64,000 nt of DNA from Ashinkailepas kermadecensis (Eukaryota; Arthropoda; Thecostraca; Neolepadidae): assembly GCA_034440615.1 (NCBI GenBank), contig JAOTOM010005124.1, forward strand, positions 541,001 to 605,000, in the 5' to 3' direction. Of the stretch, positions 12,701-24,600 are shown in pieces. Under the pieces are notes generated by a model. The model was not told the origin of the DNA and did not search any database. It saw only the letters and a program-made list of their open reading frames with translations. Every line of letters starts with the position of its first letter. Positions within the stretch are counted from its first letter, which is position 1. The position numbers were made by a program, and so were the translations under genes.

Positions 12701-15700
12701 TCTCCAGACTGATGTGGGTGTGGTCACCGGACCGGGACAAGAAAGGGGTGTGGTTACGGGACTGAGATGGAAGAAAGGCACTCTGGGCACCACACGATGA
12801 AGGGAATTGCTGGTCCGTGTACTGAGGCTGGTCTGGCATCCGGCTGAACTTATGATGTCGGAATCAAATGATCACGTTTTGTCGATGCGCCAAGAACCAA
12901 ATAACCCGCAAATGTGCTAGGAGATAGAATGATGTGGAGGTGCTGACATTCACTGGACCAGGCATGTCCTGGCCATATCTAGCTTACTCGGGCTCATGGG
13001 CCAGAACTGGTATGATGCAAGTGACTTTTGATGGCAATGCCGCTTTGACCCTACCCTACACTACCCTACCCTTCCCTACCATAACCTATTTTACCCTGCC
13101 ATACACTGTGTGCTGCCCTACCCTACGATGCCATATTCTGCAATGCCGTGCCCTGCCCTGCCTTACCATACTCTATTCTGACCTACTCTACTCTAACCTA
13201 CCCTAACCTAACCTAACCTAATCTGATCTATTATATTATACCCTAACATAACCTACCCCGCCTTTCTCCCTATTCCCCTCCTCTCTCCTTCGCGGCGTCA
13301 GAGCGTTCGCAGAGCTCCGTGCTGGTGACGCCTGTCTCCTGACCTCTGCCGCCCGACCATTGACAGCAGGTTCACGGACCGTCGATTCCTCACCGCCGAC
13401 CCGCGACCGCAGGTTCACGGACGACTGTCGGCACCTGATCACCGTCTCGGGCGACGGGTGCGTGTTCGTGTGGCGCGTGCCGCACGACATGGCGCAGACG
13501 ATGGCGGCGCGCCGGCAGCAGCAGGTGCGCCGCACGCGCCGCCGACATACCCAGTCGATGCCGCCGTCCGAGCTGACTGTGGCCGGCAGTCCCGAGCAGG
13601 CGCTCTTCGACAGCAACGCCAACGAGCGCGACGACCCCGACTACAGGTCGGTGTGGTGGTTGGCGGCGGCGCGCACGTGTGTTCCGTCCGCGGGGTTGAG
13701 GGGCAGCCGCTGCGGGGGTAACTGGAGGGTGGGGTCTTGTCACCGTCCACAGCCGAGGGCCGGCCGCTGCGGGGGTGTCTGGAGGGTAGGCTCCGGACAC
13801 CGCCCACGATGTGTCGCAGCATGTTAGCAGCACCGAGTGCTTGTGACAACTGGACGCATCGTGAGCGGTGACAGGCGTTGTCTAATGGCAGGCATTCTAA
13901 CACGGCTGGTGTTCAGACCTCAGACTGGGGCCGGTGTTCCAATATCGCCCCGCGGAAACGCTGCACCACCATGCCGCCTTCTGCCGGCACACTGCGCTGT
14001 ACAGCCACGCCGCGCCGAGTCGGCTCGCCGCCGCCTCTGCGACCGCTGTCGGGCCGTCGTCTGACTCGTCTGCCGTGGCCCAGGTTCCGGGTCGGTCTGC
14101 CGCAGTGGGCCAAGCGGAAGGTGACGGAGAGCTCGCCGTCGCCCACCAACGAGCGGACGGTGGACTTCCCCAAAGGACGCTGGGCGCAGCGGATCGACTC
14201 GGCCGGCATGACGGTCAAGTCGATCTACGACCGCGACAGCGTCATCCCGTTCCCGGCAGGTAGGCGCGCCGTACTGGCGGACAGTGGACGGCCGGGTGGG
14301 GGGCTGTCTGCAGACGGCTGGCGAACGGGTCTGAAACAACACTACTGGGCCCGGGATTTGTGTCATCCAGATTGGCACAGCCTTCTAAATAGTGTGGTGT
14401 GGGAGAGGTTCGTATTATTCCCTGTGCCAGAAGTCGGGCAACAGTGGGCAACTCTATACCCACCGCCACTCAGCCGCTGCTCACTGTAGACTTAGTGATC
14501 TGTGCCTACGCTTAAGGCGCCGACAATTCCTAGACAGGACACGCCGTTCAATTTTGGCGCAGCCGCATTGTGCCACATGGTGCCTGTGAACAACGGTATG
14601 AAACCAATTTCGATCATCACTAATTCATCATTTTTATGCAGTAAATGAACCTCCTTAACCTTTACGTTTGTTTCGCAATTTCGCAAATGAACCTGTTCGT
14701 AACCTCCTTCGCAATGCCTCTTGTGAAGCGTATTGTCACTCCTTCCCTCGCGAAGCACAACGCGCATCATGCATTAATCTTGTCCATGTCTCGGTTCCCC
14801 GTTGGGAGCCAAACGTCCCCCTGGGCGCAACCCAAGTTGAGAACTCCTGTCGTGGGGTCGTCACCGCTTCCGAGCCGGCAACTGTCTGGCGGTCGTGCGA
14901 GTTTCCGCAGCACGGCCGCATCGGGCAGCGTTCTGCTAGCGTGCGTGGCGGATACCCACGCGTGTGGCAGATGCCCGCACTGGGCTGATCGGCGTAAACA
15001 GCCGCGCCGCTCGATACGGCTGTTTACCGCGGCCGCACGACACGTCCCCGAAACACAACACACCCGCCGACGTGCCGGCTGACGACGACTGACTGTGACG
15101 GCCGGCGGGCGATCGTGTGACGCGATGCCGTAGAACGGACCCGGCCGACTGGCGGTGGCGGAGGGTGGCCGTGTCGGTCGAACTGGTTGGAGACAGGCGT
15201 GCTGCAGCATGTCGCGGTCAGCGTCGATCGGCTAGGAGGAGGGGGGGCTGTGGGGCGTACTGAATGGGCCAGCCCGCCCCGAAATTGTGCACTTGGCTGA
15301 TCCCTGTAACCCGGGAATTTCCGGTTGTGTGTGGCCAACTGATTGCCATTTCCTAAGTGACTAGGCATTTTACCATGTACTCTACCCACTGTATGTTCCT
15401 TATTCCTTGTAGACACGCGATGTCATGTGTCGATTTATGCCTTATCACGTCCCTGCAGTCACGGGAATGTTCGCGTGTCCTACCCATTGTCCGCTGCTTC
15501 CCATTAATCATGGGTGTTTCCGCGAGTCCCACCCGTTGCCTGCTGTTTCCCTATAACCGTGGGTGTTTCCGCCTATCGGATCCGTTGCCTGCTGTATTCC
15601 TATAATCGTGATTGTTGCCACGTGTCGGACCCGTAGGCTGCTGTTTCCATGCAACCGTGCGTGTAACCCATGTAGAAACGCTTCTCTGCGAGTTCTCCGT

Positions 15701-18470
15701 AACCGTGGTTTGTTCGTTTCCTTATGTCGGACCCGCTGCCTGCGATTTCTCCGTATCGGTGGCTGTTTCTGTGTGTCGGAACGTTTCCCCGCCGTTTCTA
15801 TGTAACCGCGAGCGTTCCCGTGCGACAGACCGGCGGCGTGGTGGCGCGGCCGACTCGGAGGGCTCCAAGGACAGCTCGCTGGAGGACCCCAGCACGCTGG
15901 CGGTGAAGGAGCAGTTCAGCAGGCCGGTACGTGGTGGTGAGACGCGCCGCGGCCGGGCCGATAAGTGCACAGGTGTAGATAGTGCCGCCGTGCTGTAGCC
16001 CTGGCCACGTGGTGCGACGTGCGTGGCCGTGTCCGGTCGGCCTCAGCATCACGTACCGCAGCTGTGAATATGGCCGACTCGATTCACCAGTCGTTGATGA
16101 TTTTGCTAGATGTGTGCTGCTTTGTACAGCGCCGCTTTATTTTGCGCCCTGCTTTACGGTGTGCTGCGCCGTGAGATTTTGCGTGGACACTGGGGTGAGT
16201 TGTGTTGCTGCTGTTTGCCACCGCGTGATGCTGCTGTGCATGCATTATTTTTAGAACCCGTTCCAACGGCGGGTGGTAGAACTCCCGCCAAGCGGCCCTG
16301 TTGAAATCAGCCTACTGGGACCGGTCGGGGCCTCCTGTGAAGTGAGCTCCATTCAGACTTGAGTTCGAACTTGAGACGGTGAGATCTGGTGAGGTCAGCA
16401 GGATCTGCCTGGACATCGCGGTGCCCGGAAGGCCCTGGCGGACACTCGTGAAATGTGTCGATGCCTGGTGGATCCCTATGTAACCGAAAGTCGTGTCCGA
16501 TGCCCCGCACATCTCGACCCTCGCCGACCGCGCCGCTGTACTTCACGCTTGGCCGCCGTCACCGCTGTCACCTGACGGACAGTGGTGCTGTGTAACGCTT
16601 GTGGGCAGCAGTGCTGCCGCCACCCGCCCATACCTGGTGATGCACGCCTCAGCATCGTCGCCTGGCTTTCAGCCGCGGCGGAGGGATAATGGGTTGGCGC
16701 CGAACGTGCAAAGTCTGCGCGAGATCCTTGGCAACCGCAACAACCAGCGGGTAAGGGTGGCCATGCGGCTGTCAGTCCACTGCCAGTGGTACCTTGCCGC
16801 CAGCGGGTAAGGGTGGCCATGCGGTTGGCAGTCCACTGCCAGCGGTATCTTGTCAGCGCATTGCCCTGCACGTTGTGGCATCTATTCTTCTGCACTCTGA
16901 AGTGCAGACCGCGCTCACCGTCCGAAAACGATTGGTGTAGTGCATCGTTGACGCCAAGCTACCTGCATAGTAGTTAAGGGCGGAGTATATTATATTGGGT
17001 AAGAAGTGCTCGTGACAGATGAACCGCTCCAAGTGGGGAGATGCTTGTATCCTGTGCAATTCTTGGTAATGCTTCCATGCTCTCTCGGGAATGGCTCCCG
17101 TACGTTGTTGGGAAAGTGTTCATACTTCCAGAGTCTTTAACAAGTAATGTTTATACATACTCAATAATAATATTCATTTTCCTCCTTTGAGCGGCAATTT
17201 AGTAACCTGTCACCACGACTACTTCAAAGAAACATGTCTGCTTAATGTACCCAAATATTTCACTTGTATTTTAGATATACCCCATAGAATGCATTATGTT
17301 CGTCTATCCCCCCCCCCCCCTCCTTGACTAAGTACCTGGTCCTGACTGACGTTGCATTCGTGTCTGGCTGATGCTGCATATGTGCCCGGGCGGACTTTGC
17401 GTCTGTCTGAGTCCGGACTAACGTTACCTCTGTGTCCGGACTGATGATAAATATGTGTCCGGGCTAACGTTGCCTCTGTGTCCGGGCTAACGTTACCTCT
17501 GTGTACGGGCTAACGTTACCTTTGTGTCCGGGCTAACGTTGCCTCTGTGTCCGGGCTAACGTTACCCCTGTGTACGGGCTCACGTTACCTTTGTGTCCGG
17601 GATAACGTTGCCTCTGTGTCCGGGCTAACGTTACCTTTGTGTCCGTGCTAACGTTGCCTCTGTGTCCGGGCTAACGTTACCTCTGTATCCGGGCTAACGT
17701 TACCTCTGTGTCCGGGCTTACGTTATCTCTGTGTCTGGGCTAACGTTATCTCTGTGTCCGTGCTAACGCTACGTCTGTGTCCCTGTGTCCGGGCTAACGT
17801 ACCTCTGTGTCCGGGATAACGTTACCTGTGTGTCCGGGCTAACGTTGCCTCTCTGTCCGGGATAACGTTACCTGTGTGTCCGGGCTAACGTTACCTCTGT
17901 GTCCGGGATAACGTTACCTCTGTGTCCGGGCTAACGTTGCCTCTGTGTCCGTGCTAACGTTACCTGTTTCCGGGCTAACGTTATCTCTGTGTCCGGGCTA
18001 ACGCTACGTCTGTGTTCCTGTGTCCCTGGCTGATGTTACGTCTGTGTTCCTGTGTCCGGGCTGATGTTACGTCTGTGTCCCTGTGTCCGGGCTGATGTTA
18101 TGTCTGTGTTCCTGTGTCCGGGCTGAAGTTACGTTTATGTTCCTGTGTCCGGGCTGAAGTTGCGTATGTGTCCTGGCTGACACGATGACCGTGTCCGTTA
18201 CGTCTGTGTCCGGGCTGATGTCATGGCCGTGTCCGTGCTGACGTTACGTCTGTGTCCGGGCTGACACGATGGCCGTGTCCGTTACGCCTGTGTTCGGTCT
18301 GACGTTGCGTTCCTCTGCCGTCAGCTTTCTCGCAGTTCCCGTCGCTCCGAGCTTATCGACGCCAAAAGTCGGCCACTGACGGACGACTCCTCGGACCTGG
18401 GCAGCTACCGACCTGATGTGCGTCTGCTGTATAAACACACGCACACACACACACACAACACATACACATT

Positions 18471-18511
<41 letters not shown>

Positions 18512-18589
18512 CTCGGACCTGGGCAGCTACCGACCTGATGTGCGTCTGCTGTGTAAACATGCACACACAACACATACACATACACATTA

Positions 18590-18620
<31 letters not shown>

Positions 18621-21600
18621 AGCACACATACACACACATACACAACACATACACATAAGCACACATACACACATACACATGAACACATATACATACAGTG
18701 TAATGACTTGACAGACTTTCGAACTCGGCACCTACAAAGAAGCGAACATTTAGTTGGCGATTGAGTTATCTACGTTTTGGTCTCGGGGTGCTCCCGTTGT
18801 CCCGTTTTCATGTGTTGCAATGCGAATATATTGTCCAGGTTATTCATATGAAGCATATGATATCGTCTTCTGTCGCGGTTTGTGGTTTAGAGCACCCTTA
18901 AGTCCCAATAGTCAATGAGCTGAAGAAGTCATAAAATGTGCTCAATGATGACGGCCGACGTCTGTGACGGCGGGACATTGTAATGGTGAAACGGCGTGGC
19001 GGTGCAACGGTATGAGACTAACGGCGTCACGGTGGGATGGTGTGACAGTGTGGCGATGGTGCAGTGTAGCAGTGTGGTGGTGTAGCGGTGGGATGATGTG
19101 ACTGTGTGGTGTTGTAGCGGTTGGGTGGTGTGACAGTGTGGTGGTGTAGCGGTGGGATGATGTGACTGTGTGGTGGTGTAGCGGTTGGGTGGTGTGACGG
19201 TGTGGCGATGGTGCAGTGTAGCAGTGTGGTGGTGTAGCGGTGGGATGCTGTGACTGTGTGGTGGTGTAGCGGTGGGATGATGTGACTGTGTGGTGGTGTA
19301 GCGGTTGGGTGGTGTGACAGTGTGGCGATGGTGCAGTGTAGCAGTGTAGCGGTGGGATGATGTGACTGTGTGGTGGTGTAGCGGTTGGGTGGTGTGACAG
19401 TGTGGCGATGGTGCAGTGTAGAAGTGTGGTGGTGTAGCGGTGGGATGATGTGACTGTGTGGTGGTGTAGCGGTTGGGTGGTGTGACAGTGTGGTGGTGTA
19501 GCGGTGGGATGATGTGACTGTGTGGTGGTGTAGCGGTTGGGTGGTGTGACAGTGTGGTGGTGTAGCGGTGGGATGATGTGACTGTGTGGTGGTGTAGCGG
19601 CTGGGTGGTGTAACAGTGGCGATGGTGCAGTGTGGCAGTGTGGTGGTGTAGCGGTGGGATGGTGTGACAGTGTGGCGATGGTGCAGTGTAGCAGTGTGGT
19701 GGTGTAGCGGTGGGATTGTGTGACGGTGTAGCGGTGGAATCGTGTGACAGTGTAATGGTGTAGCGGTGGGATAGTGTAATTGTGCATGCGGTGTGGCATT
19801 GGGATGGTGTGACAGTGTAGCGGTGTAGCGGTGGGATGGTGTGACAGTGTAGCGGTGGGATGGTGTGACAGTGTAGCGGTGGGATGGTGTGACGGTGTAG
19901 CGGTGGGATGGTGTGACGGTGTAGCGGTGGGATGGTGTGACAGTGTAGCGGTGGGATGGTGTGACAGTGTAGCAGTGGGATGGTGTGACAGTGTAACGGT
20001 AGGATGGTGTGACAGTGTAGCGGTGGGATGGTGTGACAGTGTAACGGTGGGATGGTGTGACAGTGTAGCGGTGGGATGGTGTGACAGTGTAACGGTAGGA
20101 TGGTGTGACAGTGTAGCGGTGGGATGGTGTGACAGTGTAACGGTAGGATGGTGTGACAGTGTAGCGGTGGGATGGTGTGACAGTGTAGCGGTGGGATGGT
20201 GTGACAGTGTAACGGTAGGATGGTGTGACAGTGTAGCGGTGGGATGGTGTGACAGTGTAGCGGTGGAATGGTGTAGCGGTGAGATGGTGTGACGGAGTAA
20301 CTGTATTGATATCGGCGTGGCTTGAATAACATGGCATGACATTGATGGTGTGACTGCTGGGCGGATGTGGGCTATATTACGATGTGACTACTGAGTGGAG
20401 GAGGGCTAGGTGACTGTGTGAATGCCGTGGTGTTTTGATGGCTGTGATAGTTGATGCGACTGACAATGCCGACGTATCTACTGAGTGGGAGAGAGGTGGC
20501 ACACCATATGGTGGTGCATATGTGCCGCTGTAGGACACCGAGACTGTGCGGTATGACTGTGCCACTGTATGACCCTCTGATGGTACAACGGGGTGACGGT
20601 GCAGCCGCCTGTCCTCAGGATGGCACCACCGACCACGATGGCGACATAGACGACTACAGTGAGCCCGAGTCGACCGAGAACGAGGCGGCCGAGGTGCCCA
20701 TGTACTACCCGCAGCCGACGGTGGACGATACGTCCAGGTGAGGCCGGTCGGAGTCGACCTGGCGGCGCGGCTCGACGGCGCCGAGCAGCCGCCGTCGGGC
20801 GGGACGTGGGCACTCGCTCGCCAGTTCATTCGTCAGCCGAGTGTTTACCGTGCCCGACTGCCGGCCGTGAGCGGCCACGTGAGCGGCCACGTGAGCACCT
20901 CCACTGCCGCCGGCCACCGCGGGTCATCCGCTCGCTCTCACCATGCCACTTGACCCTCGCCCGTGCACCACCCTTCGCTGTCTTGTGCAGCGCAGGAGAG
21001 GAGCTTGCTGCGACCCACTAGCCTTTCCAAACAGAGTTTGCTGGCAACGTGGAGCGTGTTGTACGTGCCGTGATCTCACGGTTTTGCTGGTGGACGTTCC
21101 AAGCTAATTGATGCTAAATGAAATTCATCATTATGAAACGGAGTACTTGTGAGCCGGGAAACGTATGAGTGTCTCCCTCTTTATCTGATATCCACGGCAT
21201 ATCTGCCCGCCTCAGCCCACTATCCTTCGCCCGTCTTTATCTGGTATCCACGGCGTACCTGCCGTCCACAACCCACTATCCTTCACCAGTCTTTATCTGG
21301 TATCCACGGAGTTCCGGCCACGTTCGTTGAGTGTCCGGTAGTCTCGGCGCTTGTGTCGACAGTTCAGTGTTCACAGCGTGTGTCGTCGATAGCTCAGTAT
21401 TCACAGCGTATGTGTCGTATTTACAGCGTATGTCGTCGATAGTTCAGCATTCACAGCGTATGTGCCGTATTCACAGCGTGTATGTCATCAATAGCTCACC
21501 ATTGGCAGTTGTGTGTCGTATTCACAGCGTGTATGTCATCAATAACTCACCATTGGCAGTTGTGTGTCGTATTCGCAGAGTGTATGTCATCAATAGCTCA

Positions 21601-24600
21601 CCATTGATAGCTATGTGTCGTATTCATGGCTTGTGTCATCAATAACTCAGTATCCACGGCGTGTGTGTCGTATCCATGGCGTGTTTCGTCGATAGCTTAG
21701 TATTTACGGCGTGTGTGTCGTATCCACGGCGTGTTTCGTGGATAGCTTAGTATTCGCAGCGTGTGTGTCGTATTTACGGCTTATGTCATCGATAGCTCCC
21801 TATTCGCAGCGTGTGTCGTATTCACGGCGTCCGTGTCGTATTAACGGCGTCCATGTTGTATTCACGGCGTCCGTGTCATATTCACGGCGTCCGTGTCGTA
21901 TTCACGGCGTCCGTGTCGTATTAACGGCGTCTGTGTCGTCGCCAGCTCGCCGTTCACAGTGAACGCCATGGACCAGGAGGAGCTGCGTCGGTCAGTGCGG
22001 CGCACGCGGCGGCCGCGGCCGGCGCAGCTGACACTGGCGCCCCTGGCGGCCGCCTCCTCAGACGCCGGCACCGCCACACAGGAGGAGACGGACGAAGAGG
22101 ACGAGGAAGAGGTCAGCACGCCGTCTGCGGACGCCGACGGCCAGCAGCGGCTCGGCCTGCCCGTGTCGGCCAGGTGAGTACTGACGTGCCAACGAGGTGA
22201 GGACTGACGTGTCGGCTAGGTGAGGACTGACGTGCCAGCCAGGTGATGGCTGACTGACCCGACCGATGTACCAGCCAGGTGAGAACTGTCTGGCACGACT
22301 GATGTGTCAGCCAGGTGAGAACTGTCTGGCTCGACTGATGTGTCAGCCAGGTGAGGACTGTCTGGCACGACTGATGTGTCAGCCAGGTGAGGATTGACTG
22401 ACCCGACTGATATGTCAGCCAGGTGAGGACTGATGGACCGAAGCGACAGTCCGATGGGGGATGGGCTGACATGTTAGGTGAGGTAATGACGTGACAGCCA
22501 AGGGAGGGGTCTGACGTCAGCTAGGCTCAGATTCAGGGTCTCCCTGGCGAGACTCTGATATGTAGGACACAACATTAATGCATTCCTTCACGTGTTCGTT
22601 CATGGCGATGTCAAGGCAGCATGTTCAAATACATATTCGGCCTATGTGTATGTGGTAGCCGTAGTTCCACTGAATCCACTGGTTATGCCCATAGGCTGCT
22701 TGGGCTGATTCAGGTCCATATCTATATTATATGCTTCGCCTCAGTGTTCTGTGGCTGTGGTATCTCGTACTGCATGCTGAACACACCGTGCTCCCGCAGT
22801 ATGGAGAGCCTCGACAAGGTGGGCCAACACGAACAGTTCCTGGCTAAAAACTTCGAGTCTCTGGACGTGGATGAAGAGTCGAATGAGGGGGGTGGTGCTG
22901 GCGACACACCCAATGGCAAGAACAGGTGGGTCTATCCTTGCGTCTGCTCCGTCTCGTGTCGCATGACATTACATGGTGCAAAATGTGCACCATGTTGTGC
23001 CGTGATATGGTTTCACTTGACACGCTCTTATTCACTGGCTGTCGTCAAGTGCTAAATGCAGTACAGGTTAACGAGGGTGTGGGAACGCTGTTGGAGTGTG
23101 GGGACTGTGACTCGGGTAAATTTCAGTGATATTTTAGTTAAAAATAGAGACTGCGTTCATGTATTATTTTGTGGTACGGTTGACGAAGTACGTTTCCCTG
23201 CTCTTTCGCATTTGGTGTAGTTCTGAAAGTCGATGTGCCCCTAAATTACAATTAGCAAACGTATAGTTCTGGACATGGATGCACTCATATTTCTCTCGCG
23301 TCAAGGACAGGGCTGGAAACTTCATATTTGTGAGCTGAACCCTGTACTTCATATTTGTGAGCTGAAGCATGGTCCGCTCCGGGAATTATACACCCCTTTT
23401 TACCAAAGAATGAATAGCGTTGTTTTTAAATAACTGCAAGCCTATGACTGTTTATGTGTGCAGCTGAAGCTGATAGGAACGTACAAAGCTCAATTTGTAT
23501 TGCCAGTAGCATAAAATATCCACATGACGTATACAGTTCATGCACCCCTACACTACAAGCAGAAAACAAATATCACCTGCAATTCCCTGCAATTTTCCTT
23601 TCGAAATCCATAATTTCAAAATAAATCCAACCCTGGTCCTGGTCCGGGTGGTCGGGTAAAGTTGCGCCGAAGGCCAAGGACCTTTCCGATCACTTTCGCA
23701 GGTGTCCAAGCCCCTGAAATGTTCCGTGAAGCCTAGCTCGTAGCATGGGGTCGTACAGGCCCAGACCTTATTATAATCATATACTATCCAATGCTGTCTC
23801 AATGGTGTTCAGGTTATCCACCTGGGTGAACTCACCCGAAAAAGAACTTAGGAATGGCATTTCCTGTGTCACTTCTACACACATGCTAAATTCAAAACGT
23901 ATGTTGAACTGAGGATATGTTTCGCCGTTCCACTTACTGCAAAAGTTCAGGGGGCGTGGTCCCTCTCGAATCTCACAGTTGGGGGAGGAAGCAGCTTCCC
24001 CCTCTGTCCCTCTCCCGGCTAGTATGCTCCTGTTGGTCAGATGCAAATAGATAATGAATAGTTGATAATGTTGCGAAGAGCTGTACTGAGCATTGTTAAG
24101 TTAAAGACGATTATAAAAAGTAGCCAAATGTTCATGTTAAGTAATGGTCTGATATATTTCGGACTTGACCCTTCTTCCGAGACTAGGACCTCCGAAGAAG
24201 GGGCATGCCCGAAATGTATCAAACCAATTGGTGATTCTATTTTACTTAATATGAACATTTGGTTGGTTTTATAAGCGTATGAATGTGGCATGCTTGCCGT
24301 ATTCACATACGTCACACATATAGCTTCAGTGATACCCACGACGTTTTCCCACAATTTTGACAAACACCACCGATCCAGATTTGACACAACATAGCAACAC
24401 CTTGCACGCTTCTCTTTGCCGACTGGGTTGGCGGAGCCACGAGCAATGCTCTGTGTCCGGCGCGTGCGTGTTGGCCCTGAAGGGAAGCCTGACGGGTGCG
24501 ATGCGGTCGGTCGTCACGCCAGTCTGTGTGGCGTTGGTGCCGGAAGCTCCGGACGCCACGCTGCTGCGTCACGCCCACGTCGGGTCTCCAGCCGATACCC

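Noticed and set aside
13198..13222. Interstitial telomere (TTAGG)n
   Set aside because: Only about five units within a mixed CCTA-rich simple repeat.
16257..16274. Possible 18-nt micro-exon between exons k and l
   Set aside because: Has AG and GT borders and phase 0, but such a match is expected by chance; no family evidence.
18929..20342. Three overlapping minus-strand frames of 436-467 codons rich in His, Thr and Pro
   Set aside because: They are translations of one tandem repeat with a 24-bp core; all frames are open because the unit lacks stops. No start context, no family.
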